Assembly (NCBI RefSeq): GCF_003589595.1
Contig: NW_020654289.1
Location: forward strand, 5,155,866 to 5,219,865
DNA from: Hyposmocoma kahamanoa
Taxonomy: Eukaryota > Arthropoda > Insecta > Lepidoptera > Cosmopterigidae
Direction: 5' to 3'
DNA length: 64,000 nt
Both the position numbers and the translations under genes were made by a program. Shown here one piece after another: positions 12,463 to 25,400 of this stretch. The notes under the pieces are model-generated. The model did no database searches, was not told the origin of the DNA, and was given only the letters and a program-made list of their open reading frames with translations. Position 1 is the stretch's first letter. Each line of letters begins with the position of its first letter.

Positions 12463-12905
12463 TCAGCATCTTCTAGCCGTGCGAGTTTTTCTAACTACCC
12501 GCACTTGATCTTCATTATTTATTTGTGCACTAGGGTTCTCACTAGACCGACACACAATACTCATGACATCCGGCGACTTGTCGGGCGATACTTGATGTCG
12601 ATGACGATGAAAGCTTAAAACCATCTTCTCGGTTGAAATTACGGTGTTTTTTAATTTCAATAGCTTCACGTACGATTCTACTATAGTGATGACGTTCTGT
12701 AGAAAGGATCTCGGGATTATGAAGCTCAATCCAGTGGTTTGGTCCTGATTCCAGCAAATGCTCGGCAATTGCAGCCTTATTGAGCTGACGGTTCTTAACT
12801 GCCGCGATGTGTTTTTTATCATTTAATCATTTCTATAACTACGATTAATGTTAACTGGAATATATAAGTACTCCATCTTCTTGGTTATACCTGCTTGTCG
12901 AACCT
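12463..12905 (-). pseudogene. Penelope-like element remnant (GIY-YIG C-terminal region)
   Basis: In one minus-strand frame the peptide words NKAAIAEHLLESG, YSRIVREAIEIKKH and NFNREDGFKLSS follow in order. This is the conserved tail of the GIY-YIG endonuclease domain of Penelope-like retroelements (pattern K-AIAEH, RLIREAIEIEK, NFNRDDGYKLS). The match breaks after DGFKLSS, and the upstream part (toward 12905) is interrupted. The reverse transcriptase portion is absent. A short dead fragment just upstream of the first coding exon of the lipid-transfer gene. Confidence 0.7.
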
Positions 12906-13281
12906 CGGAAAATGCATAGCGTTGCTTCCAGAAAGCTCTTTCTTGAATCTATATCTCTTAAGTCGCCGTCATCCCATTAACACACCCCACTCTTGGGCAC
13001 GAACACTCTCTCAGGCTAGGGTTTTAGCGCTAGTTCGCTACACTGGCCCAATGCGGGGTGGGAAACTCATACGCTTTCCGAGAGTTGTGAACCTTCTTTG
13101 ACGGCCACGTTTCACCACGATGTTTTCCTTCACTGAAAAGCTCATGGTTAATTTAAAATGTAATCCTTAGTGGTCACGTCTTCATTCTGTATGAACTTCA
13201 ATGTTACTGCTAAGTCCAACATTCAAGTTACGTTTACAGTGCATATATCTATATTCATATTTCCATTGTTACAGATATAAA

Positions 13282-13423
13282 ATGCCATTCATAAACATCG
13301 CGTTTCAAGCCGAAGTCAGCAGATTCGAAGATGCAGAATTCGAAGAAATGGCTAGAAGAAACTGCCACGAGAACCCGGCCACTAGACAACAAATTATTGA
13401 GGAGTTTCGACAGATGATTTATG
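13282..13423 (+). CDS. CRAL-TRIO gene, coding exon 1
   Basis: Forty-seven codons plus one base, from MPFINIAFQAEV to the donor gtaagt at 13424. An acceptor (gttacag) ends at 13274, eight bases before the ATG, so this exon is preceded by at least one non-coding exon that I could not place. The region encodes an acidic N-terminal helix (EDAEFEEMARRNC). Confidence 0.85.
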
Positions 13424-16400
13424 GTAAGTCTAAACGCCAAATACATAGAAAATATTAATCAGCAACCTTATTCCTCCAAATGGATTTTTAAATAGAGAGT
13501 TTGAAAAAAACTAACAATGCCCATTAGCCATGAATTAGTTATTATTAATAATAATAATAATAATAACGCACACACTCAACATAGCCCCGCACTAGGGAAA
13601 CCCTGTGTCGCGGACACACACATAGACAACCACAAATTACACCCAAACTCACGAGAGAAATAAATGTAGGCCATACAAATGTTTCTCCCGGCCCCGGAAT
13701 CGAACTTGAGACCTCTGCGTGGCAGCCCGGCATGGTAACCGTTCGGCCACGGAGGCAGTTATATAATATCATGTAAGTATAACAATCTCGAAAAAATCTC
13801 GTTGAATTGACCTGTCCTTGACACTTGACCGTTATGTATGTGAAGTCGCGTCTTATTATAAAATATGATTTTAAAATATAAAAAAGTTGTTTTTGAAATA
13901 AATAAAATTATTTTTGTAAGACCAACATGACGCTTTCGCAATTCCGCTCGATTTATAGACATTTATGGACTGAACAAAATAAATTTGTGAGACTGTACTT
14001 GAGGCAATGTGCTGTTTACCCCTTCTGCCCTCTTACTCCGCTGGTTCAGTGACTCAAAATGTATCTTGACATCCGAAACGTGATTACGCCACTTTCTTCG
14101 GTCCTGTGCAGTTAATAATGACATGTGGTTCACGCAGGTCTGCCTTCACGGCGTCGCTCCAGTGATACCTGGAATGACCAAATAATCTCTGTCAAGTAGG
14201 CCGACCAAAATACTCTACTTACAAACTACTCTCTTCGCGTTCTGATCTTCTCCCATCCTTTCAAAACGGCCGAGCTAGTGATATCTGTGCGCTTTGGTTT
14301 CTCCGATGCCGTTTGGCTGGGCGACGAGCTCTTCTATTTCGGCATTAGCATGAACTTTCCAGCTACTATCTCGAATTTTGCTTTCTCTCAATCACCAGGA
14401 GTTTGTTCTTTTCTTTACGTGTGAGTGTCCAAGTCTCAGAACTATACATAAGAATGGGCCTTGTAGATACGGGTTATTGTATATCAACACTTTGTGTAGA
14501 CTACTTCTATCCTCCGATCTAATCTTTGCAATTTGGATATGGTAGCTTTTACAGTGTGTTTGTTGAAAGTAATCAGAAGTATACTAGGGATATTAGACTT
14601 GTATATATGTTCCTGACAGGTACGTGGGGCGACGTCATCGTCATCCACTGCTGGCGGTGCGCATGGAAGGACTGAATGAAATATCGGATAGGATTACTCT
14701 GTTCCGCTATGCTCTGAGTAAATTTACAAAGAATGCTCTTTATATTTTATGTTACATGTAATAATGTGGCTAGTTTATTCTTCTTCTTATCGTAAATTCA
14801 CCTGGTTTTTCCACATGCTGTTTACGATTCTATATTATAGGAAAGACATATAGCAAAGTGCCTGCCATACTTTTCTTGCTGAAATTACTGGCACATGGGA
14901 CTTGTCAACTTATTTATCAGGGTGACGGGCGCAGTGACAGTGCCCCTCAGATCTCTGCGATTTAAAGCTCTAAGTGGCACTGCAATTGTTATGGACAGGC
15001 GTGTAGCTTACTATCACGCGCACGACTTGTTCGTCCCGTCACTTGATATTATTATAAAAAATGTATATATGTCAACTACTACTACGGTTCAAATTGAACT
15101 GCCTCCGTGGCCGAACGGTTACCGTGCTGGCAATACAGCACGGTAACCGACGCAGAGGTCCCGGGTTCGATTCCTGAGCCGGGAGAAATATTTGTGTGGC
15201 ATACATTTATTTCTCTCGTAAATTTGGGTGTAATTTGTGGTTGTCTACCTATGTGTGTGTCCATGGCACCCGCGATACAGGGTTTCCCTAGTGCAAGAAT
15301 AAAAAATAAAAAAATCACTTACTTTATGTGTGTACAATGAAAACGAAACGACAAGCTACAATTTGGCAGTGGGTAACACATTATTGCTTATCAGCATCCA
15401 ATTGCTGTATTACACTTCTTAGATTGATGTAGCTATGAGATAAATGATACAGAATATTCTATTAAAAAGGGCCAAAGGCGGAAGTTCTCATAACGAAGTT
15501 TCAGTTCCCCCATTAAAGCCTCTAGTGTCCCGAACGCTACAAGTTACTTCCGCCAAAAAATAAACTCGATGAAAGTTTCTACCTTTAATTAAATGACTTA
15601 CAGTTAGGAATTTTTTTTTTCTCTTTTCTTCTTAAATTTAATGCTACATAATATATATTAAATAAATATACCAGCAAATTATTACGATAATGATAGGTAC
15701 TAATACGATTCATTTTGCTTGGGTCGAGCGGCAGGAGACTGGCTTTATTTCAGAATTTATTTTTTTAGAAAAGGAATTAAAGCTATTTGAAAGAAAAAAA
15801 TATATCGTATACTACACGTGTTCTATTTAGTTCTGCTGATAAAAGAAAAAACATTGGTATATGTAAACTACCTATTGAATACAGCGGTAAGTTTGTGTTT
15901 CTTTTTCTATAGTGATAATTTTTTGGAATCCTGTATTCACACCGTACAGTAATCAATGTATAACCTCAATTTTATTGCATAGTTTTTTCTAAGTGATTGA
16001 TTCAACTCTTTCGTTGTAATACGAAATCAACGAAAGCCATTTGAGGTAGTCTACTCTTAAACAAAAGCATTTTCCTAAATGTATCGTTTAATTTGTACAT
16101 ATAACATAAGACTGTTTTCATATGCTAAACCTTAGAATAATAACGTATAGAAACCTAGTCCGCACACGCTATGTGAGGCAAATCGAAGCGCGCCCAATGG
16201 GCCTACACGAGCGGACGGGCCTCCAGTGCTCAAGGTCAACTTGCACCGCGAACAGATCAAGAATTGTAGCTAAAAATAACGAAATATGCGGTAAATGAGT
16301 GTAAAAATACGTCAGACAAACATAAAATAGATACTAACATCACATTCCACAAGGAAGTAACGCGTTTCAACTTGTATTTTTATATAAATATTCACTAAAA

Positions 16401-19400
16401 TCAAAAATGAACCTACTACTAAAACTAGCCTTCATGAATTTGATTTTTGCCTCACTTGTGACAGTTCGTTTAATATGAAACTATCATTCTATGCGTTATT
16501 ATTCTATGTGCTAAACCTAACTTATTAAATTTAATTTCAAATAGTACCTACACTGCAGTACGTAAGTACAGACATTAAACTAAAGATACTGGAATAGCCG
16601 CTGTCTGAGTATTAAAATTTAGTGTAATAAACACTAGTAGATAATCCTAAAGTAAATGTCAAACGGCTATTGGCAATTTCTGAGCAATTTCCTAAGCTCC
16701 GGGTATTTGTAATAATTCACTTTAGAGTTTCAATTATAGCGTCTATTATGACTTCAATTCTATCTTTCTATCTGTGACTAAGTTATTAGAAGTTGGATTG
16801 GAAATGATAATTAGTAATTCATTATTAGGCCAAATTATAGTTAATATCCAAGTTCAAGTCATCTATTATAGGGCTCAACTCACACTGGCGCAGAGTCGAA
16901 GCGTCACGACGCATCATGTTTTTCGCCTATAGCATATTCGCCGTGTGCGTTACCAGCGCGCACGTAGCACTCCCTGGACAGCATCAACGCTCCCCAATTG
17001 CTTCTGAGGCCCCTACCGCCCGGTGGGACTGTTCGCCGCCCACTGGGGGTTGGTAGGGACCACTTTAGGAAAATATGATTTAGACCAAGGGTACGAATTG
17101 GTATGAATTGTGATTGAATAAATTAAACCCCACTCCATTACAATCAGGTCTTTTTCAGTGTATTTTGAGCTCAAACAAACACTGCAATGGGAGTACGATT
17201 ACGAATTCAATCAATCAATACTTTATTGCATTTTCTACAATGTTTTTGGTGTGGTCGGTTTAACATTTTATCTACACAGATATCACAAACTCTCTATAAT
17301 GTGTTCAAAAACCGCAAATTACGACCAGCATAAAGGTAAACTGTTTTGTTAGAACAAATTCCAAAATAAGTCCAAAAGACCCTGAATAGGACACAGCAAA
17401 CTGGAGGGGAGGACGTACTTATAATAACAAATTAATCTTTTAAATCATTAATCCTGAATAAATTCTGAAACAGCATAATAATTTTTTTCTATTAGCAGTC
17501 ACTTTACTTTTTTATAAATACTCTTATTATGTCGCTTTTCTCATCTACTAACGACTTCGGTAATTTATTATAAACTTTGATCGACATTAGGAGTGGACTA
17601 GAAGAGTTCATTTTAAGTTGGGTACTTGGTGTTATCAATTCATGTCCATGTCGTGATATATAACGTGTAGCAATATCTCTTCGCCTAGTGAAATAATCTG
17701 GATATATCCAGTTTTTGGATATATGCTTATTTCGTGCAGTAAATAGTGTTGTAGCGTCTACACTGCTCCCCCATAAGATGTCACCATAGCTCACACATCA
17801 TTCAAGATTGACACTTTCGACAATAGATCGCTCTTACCACATAGAGTTGAATTTATATCTCAAGTATCTAACTGCTCGTGCTCTTGACGCTGTTCCAATT
17901 GTACATTCATTCAAAAACGAAGAAGAATTTACAATAAATAACTTTATAATTGCAGAGAGGGGTCAATGCAAGCCGCGGCGAATAGACGACGCTTACCTAC
18001 TCCGATTTTTGCGATGTCGACGGTTTATACCTGCTCTGGCGCATAAATTGGTGAGCGCTAAAGAAAAATCATGGAAGAAATATACATAATTTCATAAAGA
18101 AAGAAGATACCCGTAATATTAACCTTAGAACTAACTCGTGGTACCACGATTTGGTTTACCAAAGCTAGACGATTATTTTATGGGGAACTGTAATTAAAAA
18201 TATGTTATTTGAAAAGTCATATTACAAAATTGAAGACTACGTGTTAGATAAAGATATAATGGAATGATGGTATGGGTCTAGATTTCACACAAATTTGATT
18301 CCGAGTGTATTCCATAGCATTTAAGTTCATTTGAAAACAGCAATTTCTAGACTTTCTCACTCGTTCTTCTCAGGGAAGTCAGCACAGTGAACGAGCGGTA
18401 ACTTAAAAAATTACGTTTTCAAGTGAAATTTATTTTACCCATGGAATAAATGATTCTTTGACTTTTGACTTTTATAAATAAATAACGCACACACTCAACA
18501 TAGCCCTGCACTAGGGAAACCCTGTGTCGCGACAACTACAAATTACACCCGAACTCACAAGAGAAATAAATGTAGGGCATACAAATATTTCTCCTGGCCC
18601 GGGAATCGAACCTGGGAGCTCTGCGTTCGGCCACGGAGGCAGTTAAAAAAAACTACTAAAAACGTATTAAAAAAAAGAAACTTAATAGCGATTAGCTGAT
18701 GTTTAACAATAACTTTTCCATTTATACGCCTGTACCTACAATTAAAAAAATGGTCTAGTTTATCTGCAACAACCTTGTGATAGGTTTGTAGAAGATTATT
18801 GTACCAGTAGAGCCCCTTGTGAAAGAATTCGTCCATGGAAGTACTGCCACCTAGTCGTAAAACAGAAAGCATTATACCGTTCCGATGTCGGTGGATATTG
18901 ATGAAATTACACACACATGAGACTTGTTATGTCTCTGAGTGATGGGCGCAGTGGCAGTGCCCCTAAGTTCTTTGCAACTGTCATGAATAGGCGTGTCGCT
19001 TATCACCAGACAAACGACTTATTCGTCTCATCGCTTCAAAATTTTACAAACATTTAATTTTTTATTTTTTTTATTTAATTACAAAAAATAAAAAGAAAAA
19101 CGTGGAACATTCAATTTTTTTCTCTTTTTATTATCGTTTTAAAAGCAATAAAAGGCAAACACTGAGCTCACGGAATCGCAAATTAATTTACTTTCATTTT
19201 TATTAATTCACTTCCATTTTTATTAACATCACTAAAGAAGAGAAGACGAAGAAACATCATCTAAAACAAAATCGACATTGAATCAGAAAAAGTAACACAT
19301 ACTGCGTTACATGTTCAGCTAACAGCTACAAACCTGACCTAGTTAAGTTTCATTGCCACAGACACACTATCTAATTTCATTACGATGTGTTTTGAGTAAC

Positions 19401-22400
19401 ACCATTTCACGGGTGTGATGTAAGCAAAAATTGTAATAAAATAATATAAACATCGCATAGTTAAATCAACGGTTTTCATACATATCAGAGTTGCCTAAGA
19501 TAGAAAATAGTTTCATAAACTAGGTGGACTATCGCAGATACAGCTACAGAACTTACTTTTACAATTCTTGATCTTAAATTGGACAACTGTCGTGAGTTGG
19601 GGATCAGCTGTATTGAAGGGGTCACAGAACTGTCCCATATGTACTTAAGTTTTGTTTATGACGCTCCTCCATACCGTTGGTTATACGGGAAGGCCACTAT
19701 TACCTGTGCAAGCAAGCTTGCACAAAGACCTTGTCAGTCAGGTTTTGACCCCAGATCAGCTTACTGGTACAAACTACATCTGGTTGGTTTGTTTGAAAAA
19801 CAAATATACGCGATTTAAATCCGGAAAAATAATTTCATTTCCTACATCTGGTGCACATACAGCACCCTCCATATTGTCCAGATAGGTACCGGAGCTGTTG
19901 GCCCACTCACCTCTCGTTGTGCATTGCACGGCTAGCGGTTGCCACCGCTAAGTCGTTGCCCCTAAATCAAATTTCCGCTTGGATATCGGATCTGTCCGCA
20001 CGCTCACCTCCCGACGCCGAAGCTTCTCTCCAATTCTAAAATTCTTTGATATCTAGCTTATCCTCTACTAGTTCTCTGTACTAATACCGAAGATGTCAGT
20101 CGCAGTATCTAACGAAAGCTAGACTTACCTTCCGACTTAGACCGGCAATGCACATACACATAGTGATGGGTGGTCACGTCACAGCGAAAAATAACAGTGA
20201 TCAGCCGTCAAATAGTATCACCGTGACTTTTTACGAAGGAACGACGTTCTAAAATTACATAAATTGCACTCCGTTCCACTGTCTCCGTCACTCACATCAC
20301 GACATACGACGTTTTTTACAAATAAAATCATGCGCGATCTCCGTTCTGTAGAGACTGGTGGCTGCGCTACTCATTGTAGATCGTTTTTAAATTCTAATTA
20401 TGAACCAAGAAACCCGTGAAAATAATGTTGTAAAGAATATTGTAATACAAATAATATAACTGTACAGAATTAATCCAAAATCCTATTAACGAATAATACG
20501 ACAAGCCTGTAAAACTGAAAGTTATAGCGGATCAATTTTTCAAATGGAATTAAACGTTACTTCAAACTGCATAATGTTTATCGTTCCAGTTACAAAGAAA
20601 TCACACACAAATTGCCGTAATTTTGTCACTCCTGTCACTTGCATCACGATATACGATTTTGGCAAGCGCCTACTTTCTAATAGTTGGAAAGACACTACAA
20701 AAACTAGAACCATTCTACAACTGTCTAATCGAATTTTGAGCCCGAGTTATAAAACTGGAAATCTATTAAACAGATATTTTTTTACTTTCACGCCAATTTC
20801 GATTTCTAGTTTAGAATTATTTTCAATATTATTATAATAGTTACTGCTATAACAGTTTCTGTATCGTCATCGATATTGACCTAACGTATCGTCACTCGTT
20901 AAGCGATTTTCTGCTTCTGGATTTTTATTTAAATCCTAAACGTATTCAATTCTATTCGATCTACCGTAAAGAACCAAATAGATTTCTAGGAAATGTGTTA
21001 TGACAGTCGATACTTCTGATGTATAGAATTCCAAGTTGATTTCAGCAACGGCTTTAGGACGCTGGTAAGCAGGAAATAAGTTGGAAGTCAAACAGTTTCC
21101 ACAGGAGATTGCACTTGACTGTCTCAGTCGTTGTCGATATTCACAATAGCTATTTGACAAGCAATTTCAGAGTTTATTTTTTGTGTTTTATGTGTTCCTG
21201 AAATATTTTAAATTTTTGGTTGTATTTTAATTAAATGGCTCAAGTGTGTTTTTGTTAATTTTTAATGTGTTCTTTTATCAATCTGGGCTGCACCAAAATG
21301 TCAGCGAGGGCTAAATGTACTCTATAGTTCTCTGTAGAGAAGTCACATTTACATAGGTGTTAGTTTTTTTATTAACTTGTATGTTTTGGTAATGAAATGA
21401 CAGTCAGCCGTGACCATGGGATCCGAAACGTTGGTTTGTTTGAAAAAACAAATATAAGCGAAAAATATAGCACTACTTAAAATCCCGGAAGCCTAAAAAC
21501 TCAATTTGTATGTTATTTTTTTTATGATGAAATTTAAAAACAAAATTTTATTTTTTTAAATTTTATTTTTCTAATTTCAATTCGCGCTCTGTAACTTCCG
21601 TTTTGAGCCGCAAACTCCTAATAAATTCATTGCATATCAACAATAAAATTAGAAAATGCGTAAAGAAACGTTCCACATAACATGCAATATAGGTACTCCT
21701 TTTTTGAAAAGATTTCTGGTTAGCAGCGGGGTGTTAGTTGGTAGTATTATAAAAACACGAACGGCGTGTCGATTACTACTAGGCACACGACTCCTGTCAC
21801 TTGGTGTCATAAAAAAATCCCGAGGTTGAGAAATCTATAAATTTTCGCTTTATAAATTTATATCGTTATTCTATTAACATCCATCTCTTCCAAACAAACA
21901 AACCTTCGTAACATTCCCTTTGTCCTTGTCGTATCATGTTTGTGGGATTCCTGAGGATGTACCTACTGCGTTATTTTACGCTTTACGTACAATACTGTGT
22001 TGTTTTGAATGAAGAAACACTACAGAAAAAAAGTCAGGATTCCCAACAGAGTTCCCACTCTTTTTATCATGATTTTCATTATGATCTAATTTAAAACCTG
22101 CAAAGAGTGCAAATTAGCGTAAATTGTCCATATCTAAAAAGATGGTACTCGATTTCATTAAACGTCTTTTTTGCACAAATCTCCGTTTATTTACTAGTAA
22201 ATAAAAGTGTCTTTACAACACCGGATAATAAGGTACAAATTTCAATCATGTTATAAAGTATTGCCTACTACTGACTACCATCAATTTCGTACTAATGATG
22301 AGTTCGAGATAATGCCATCCGTAGATGAAGCAACGTTCAAATAAAAACATACAAAATTGCCTAACATCTTTACTTTGCTGTATAATTTTTTCTGGCACTC

Positions 22401-25400
22401 AATAATTAGCTTCGTACTCGACCTTAATGCTCAGTCTTAACCTGGCTTTATATCCTGTAAAAAATCTTAATCTACTAAAGTCCTTGGTTTAAATAGTTGG
22501 TGTATTTCAAGGCTACAGAGTCACATAATGTTAGACATGGCGCAATGCCTCGTTCTACACTGCCTTACTCCTGCCTATTCGCCTTTATCATCTGAGGACT
22601 AGGCGTAGGCTAGGATTCCCTACGCTGTGGATGTTCCCACGACTCGCAAGAAGCGATACGCTTCCACATTTACATGGCATTGTAGTGGAATTCACTGCCT
22701 GCTTGTTCCCTGAACGCTGTAATTTGGGCCTTTTCAAGGCGAGAATCCATAGACATTATTTAGGTGTGCATGGCATGCTCCAACCCTTATCGTTAGTTTC
22801 CATCAGGTAAGATGGAGGTCAAATGCGTACTTAATGTAACCTTAAAATATGTCAGAAATACTACCTTAAGAGTATATAAAATATATATAAAAAAATTAAA
22901 GAAATTATTACGTGACGAGACGAACAAACCGTACGCCTGATGGTAAGCGTCCAATCTAGCCATAACAATTGCAGCGCCATTCAGAGCTTTAAATTGCAAA
23001 AATCTACGCCCCTGTATCATCCTGAGACGTAATGTGCACAAGTCCCATAGAGAGCGTATAGTCGCAGAACTTCCCTAGGGGAACTTACACAAGAAGCTCT
23101 AATAATATTAATAATAACGCACATACCCCGCACTAGGGAAACCTTGTGTCGCGGGTGCTATGGACACACACATAGACAACCACAAATGACACCCAAACTC
23201 ACGAGATAAATAGATGTAGGGCATACAAATATTTCACGGCCCTGGATTCGATCCTGGCACCACTGCGTGGCAGACCAGCATGGTAACGGTTCGGCCACGG
23301 AGACAGTAAGTAGAATAGTAGAAGATTAAGGGTCGTATTCCAGAACTCTACTCAATGCTCAAGTCAGGATTGCACTGGAAACACAAGCACTGGAAGTACG
23401 ACCCTAATCTGACTTGAGTACGACCCTGGGTCGTATTCTAGAACACTACTCAATGCTCAAGTCAGGATTTGAGTATGGTTTAAAGCACTCGAAATCATAC
23501 TCAAGTCCCTGCCATTAGGGTCGTAGTTCCAGTTTCCTACAACTTCAAATGGCTTTGGTTGATTCCGCATAACAATCAAATTGTTGAATCAATCACTTTG
23601 CAAAAAATATATAGTAAAATTGAGGATATGCCATAGATATAGAAAAAAAGGGATGATATGGTATGGGGGCGTGGTTCGCGTCGCCTCGATTTAGTCAAAA
23701 TGACCACATCGAGGTGACACGCCTACAAACATCGCCACAGTGACATGGCGATCGTTGTACATACAAGATCTCTCGTAAAACGTGAAAATGCCAAGTTGTA
23801 GCGTTACACCTTGTAAAAATTAGAGTGAAAACCATTGACTTACAAATAAATGGACGACGGGTCTAATACAAAAACCACGAAAAAAAATGTCCCAAGTCAA
23901 CCTATTTAAACATAGTGACATTTAAAGGAATATGAAAAAGCTAAAACGTTGAATTTAAATTGTAATGTCATCGCAGTACTGTCTAATTTTGCTTGCTTCG
24001 CTGTCAGTCGAACAAACGAAGACTAAAGCGTGAATGACGCTCTGTATACGATTTTAACGCCCTATAAGTTCGGACACTTTTTAGCGCGGACCCGACGTCC
24101 ATATAATTGTAAGTTAATGGTGAAAACAAAAATTTTAAAACCAGTGACATAACATTCCACCGGCTATTTGCATTTTTAGTCACTATTTCTCATTGACTTA
24201 CAATTATATGGACGTCGGGTCCGCGCTAAAAAGTGTCCGAACTTATAGGGCGTTAACACACCAATATACCAATGATTGTTTTTTATGTCAACTGAACTTA
24301 ATAGTACACGTATATAGTACCTACATGACATCTTTCTCATTTCGCTTAAAAATAGCTTTAATTTCGTTTGTAAAAAAATCTTAAATAAAGCCAGTGTCCC
24401 TGCCACTCGACCCGTGCATCAGAGCTGAGATAGTATCGACACTAAAGTAGAAGATAAAATATATTAGTCTATTCCAACGTAATCCAATATTTGAATGACG
24501 TCAAGGTTACAAAATTAAATCAAAGAGATCAAGGGTATGTTTATATATTCACACTTCATTTGTCGTATCTAGTATGTCAGTAGTAGGCAGCCTATTCCGA
24601 ATAAACATTCGAAAGGAATTATTGATGTCAAGGAACGATAGTGAACGTAATTACAAGCAATCAGATTCTCGAGAAAAACAACCGGTTCCAAGTATCTAGA
24701 AATGTATTACTGTCCAGCCACCCAGTGATCCCTTCCCGGGCCGGGAGAAATATTTGTATGGCCTACATTTATTTCTCTTCGTGAGTTTGAGTGTAATGTG
24801 CGGTTGTCTATGTGTGTGTCCATTGCACCCGCGATACAGGGTTTCCCTAGTGCGGGGCTTTAAGTATACACTTATTATTATTATTACAATCTATAATTAA
24901 TTCACTATTGAGCTGATAGCTTTATAATAAAAATAAAAATGTTTTATTCATTCATTATAAAGGGCATAGTTCAGGGGTGGATGTTTCCATTTAGGCTTGT
25001 TAGGGCCTGTGTTAGGAAACATCGCTATTATGTAATATTAATAGTAATCTTGCTTTTATATTATTTTAAGATGATGAAACAGACTACCTTAATATATACT
25101 ATAACTGGTGTTACAACTAATACGAATTTCATTAATTACAGTAATTATTAACTTTTCAGACTAAAAATGGATTGACCTAAGTGTTACTGTGTGGAATTAA
25201 TTGCAAGTACGTGTATTATCCATCCGTAAGACGTACAATATCCAAAATTATACATTGTCATACCATGTTAAATAGTATCATTTCAATTGCTTGTCTCATA
25301 TATAAGAAGTTAAACAGTTGTATTATGAGTTTATATAAACATATATGTGGATTAAATTTTGTGTATATTTATATTGTTTATTTACATTATATATATTATC

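Noticed and set aside
24193..24406. Overlapping frames on both strands at the 24.1 kb palindrome
   Set aside because: Open frames are a by-product of the inverted arms; both strands encode arm sequence.
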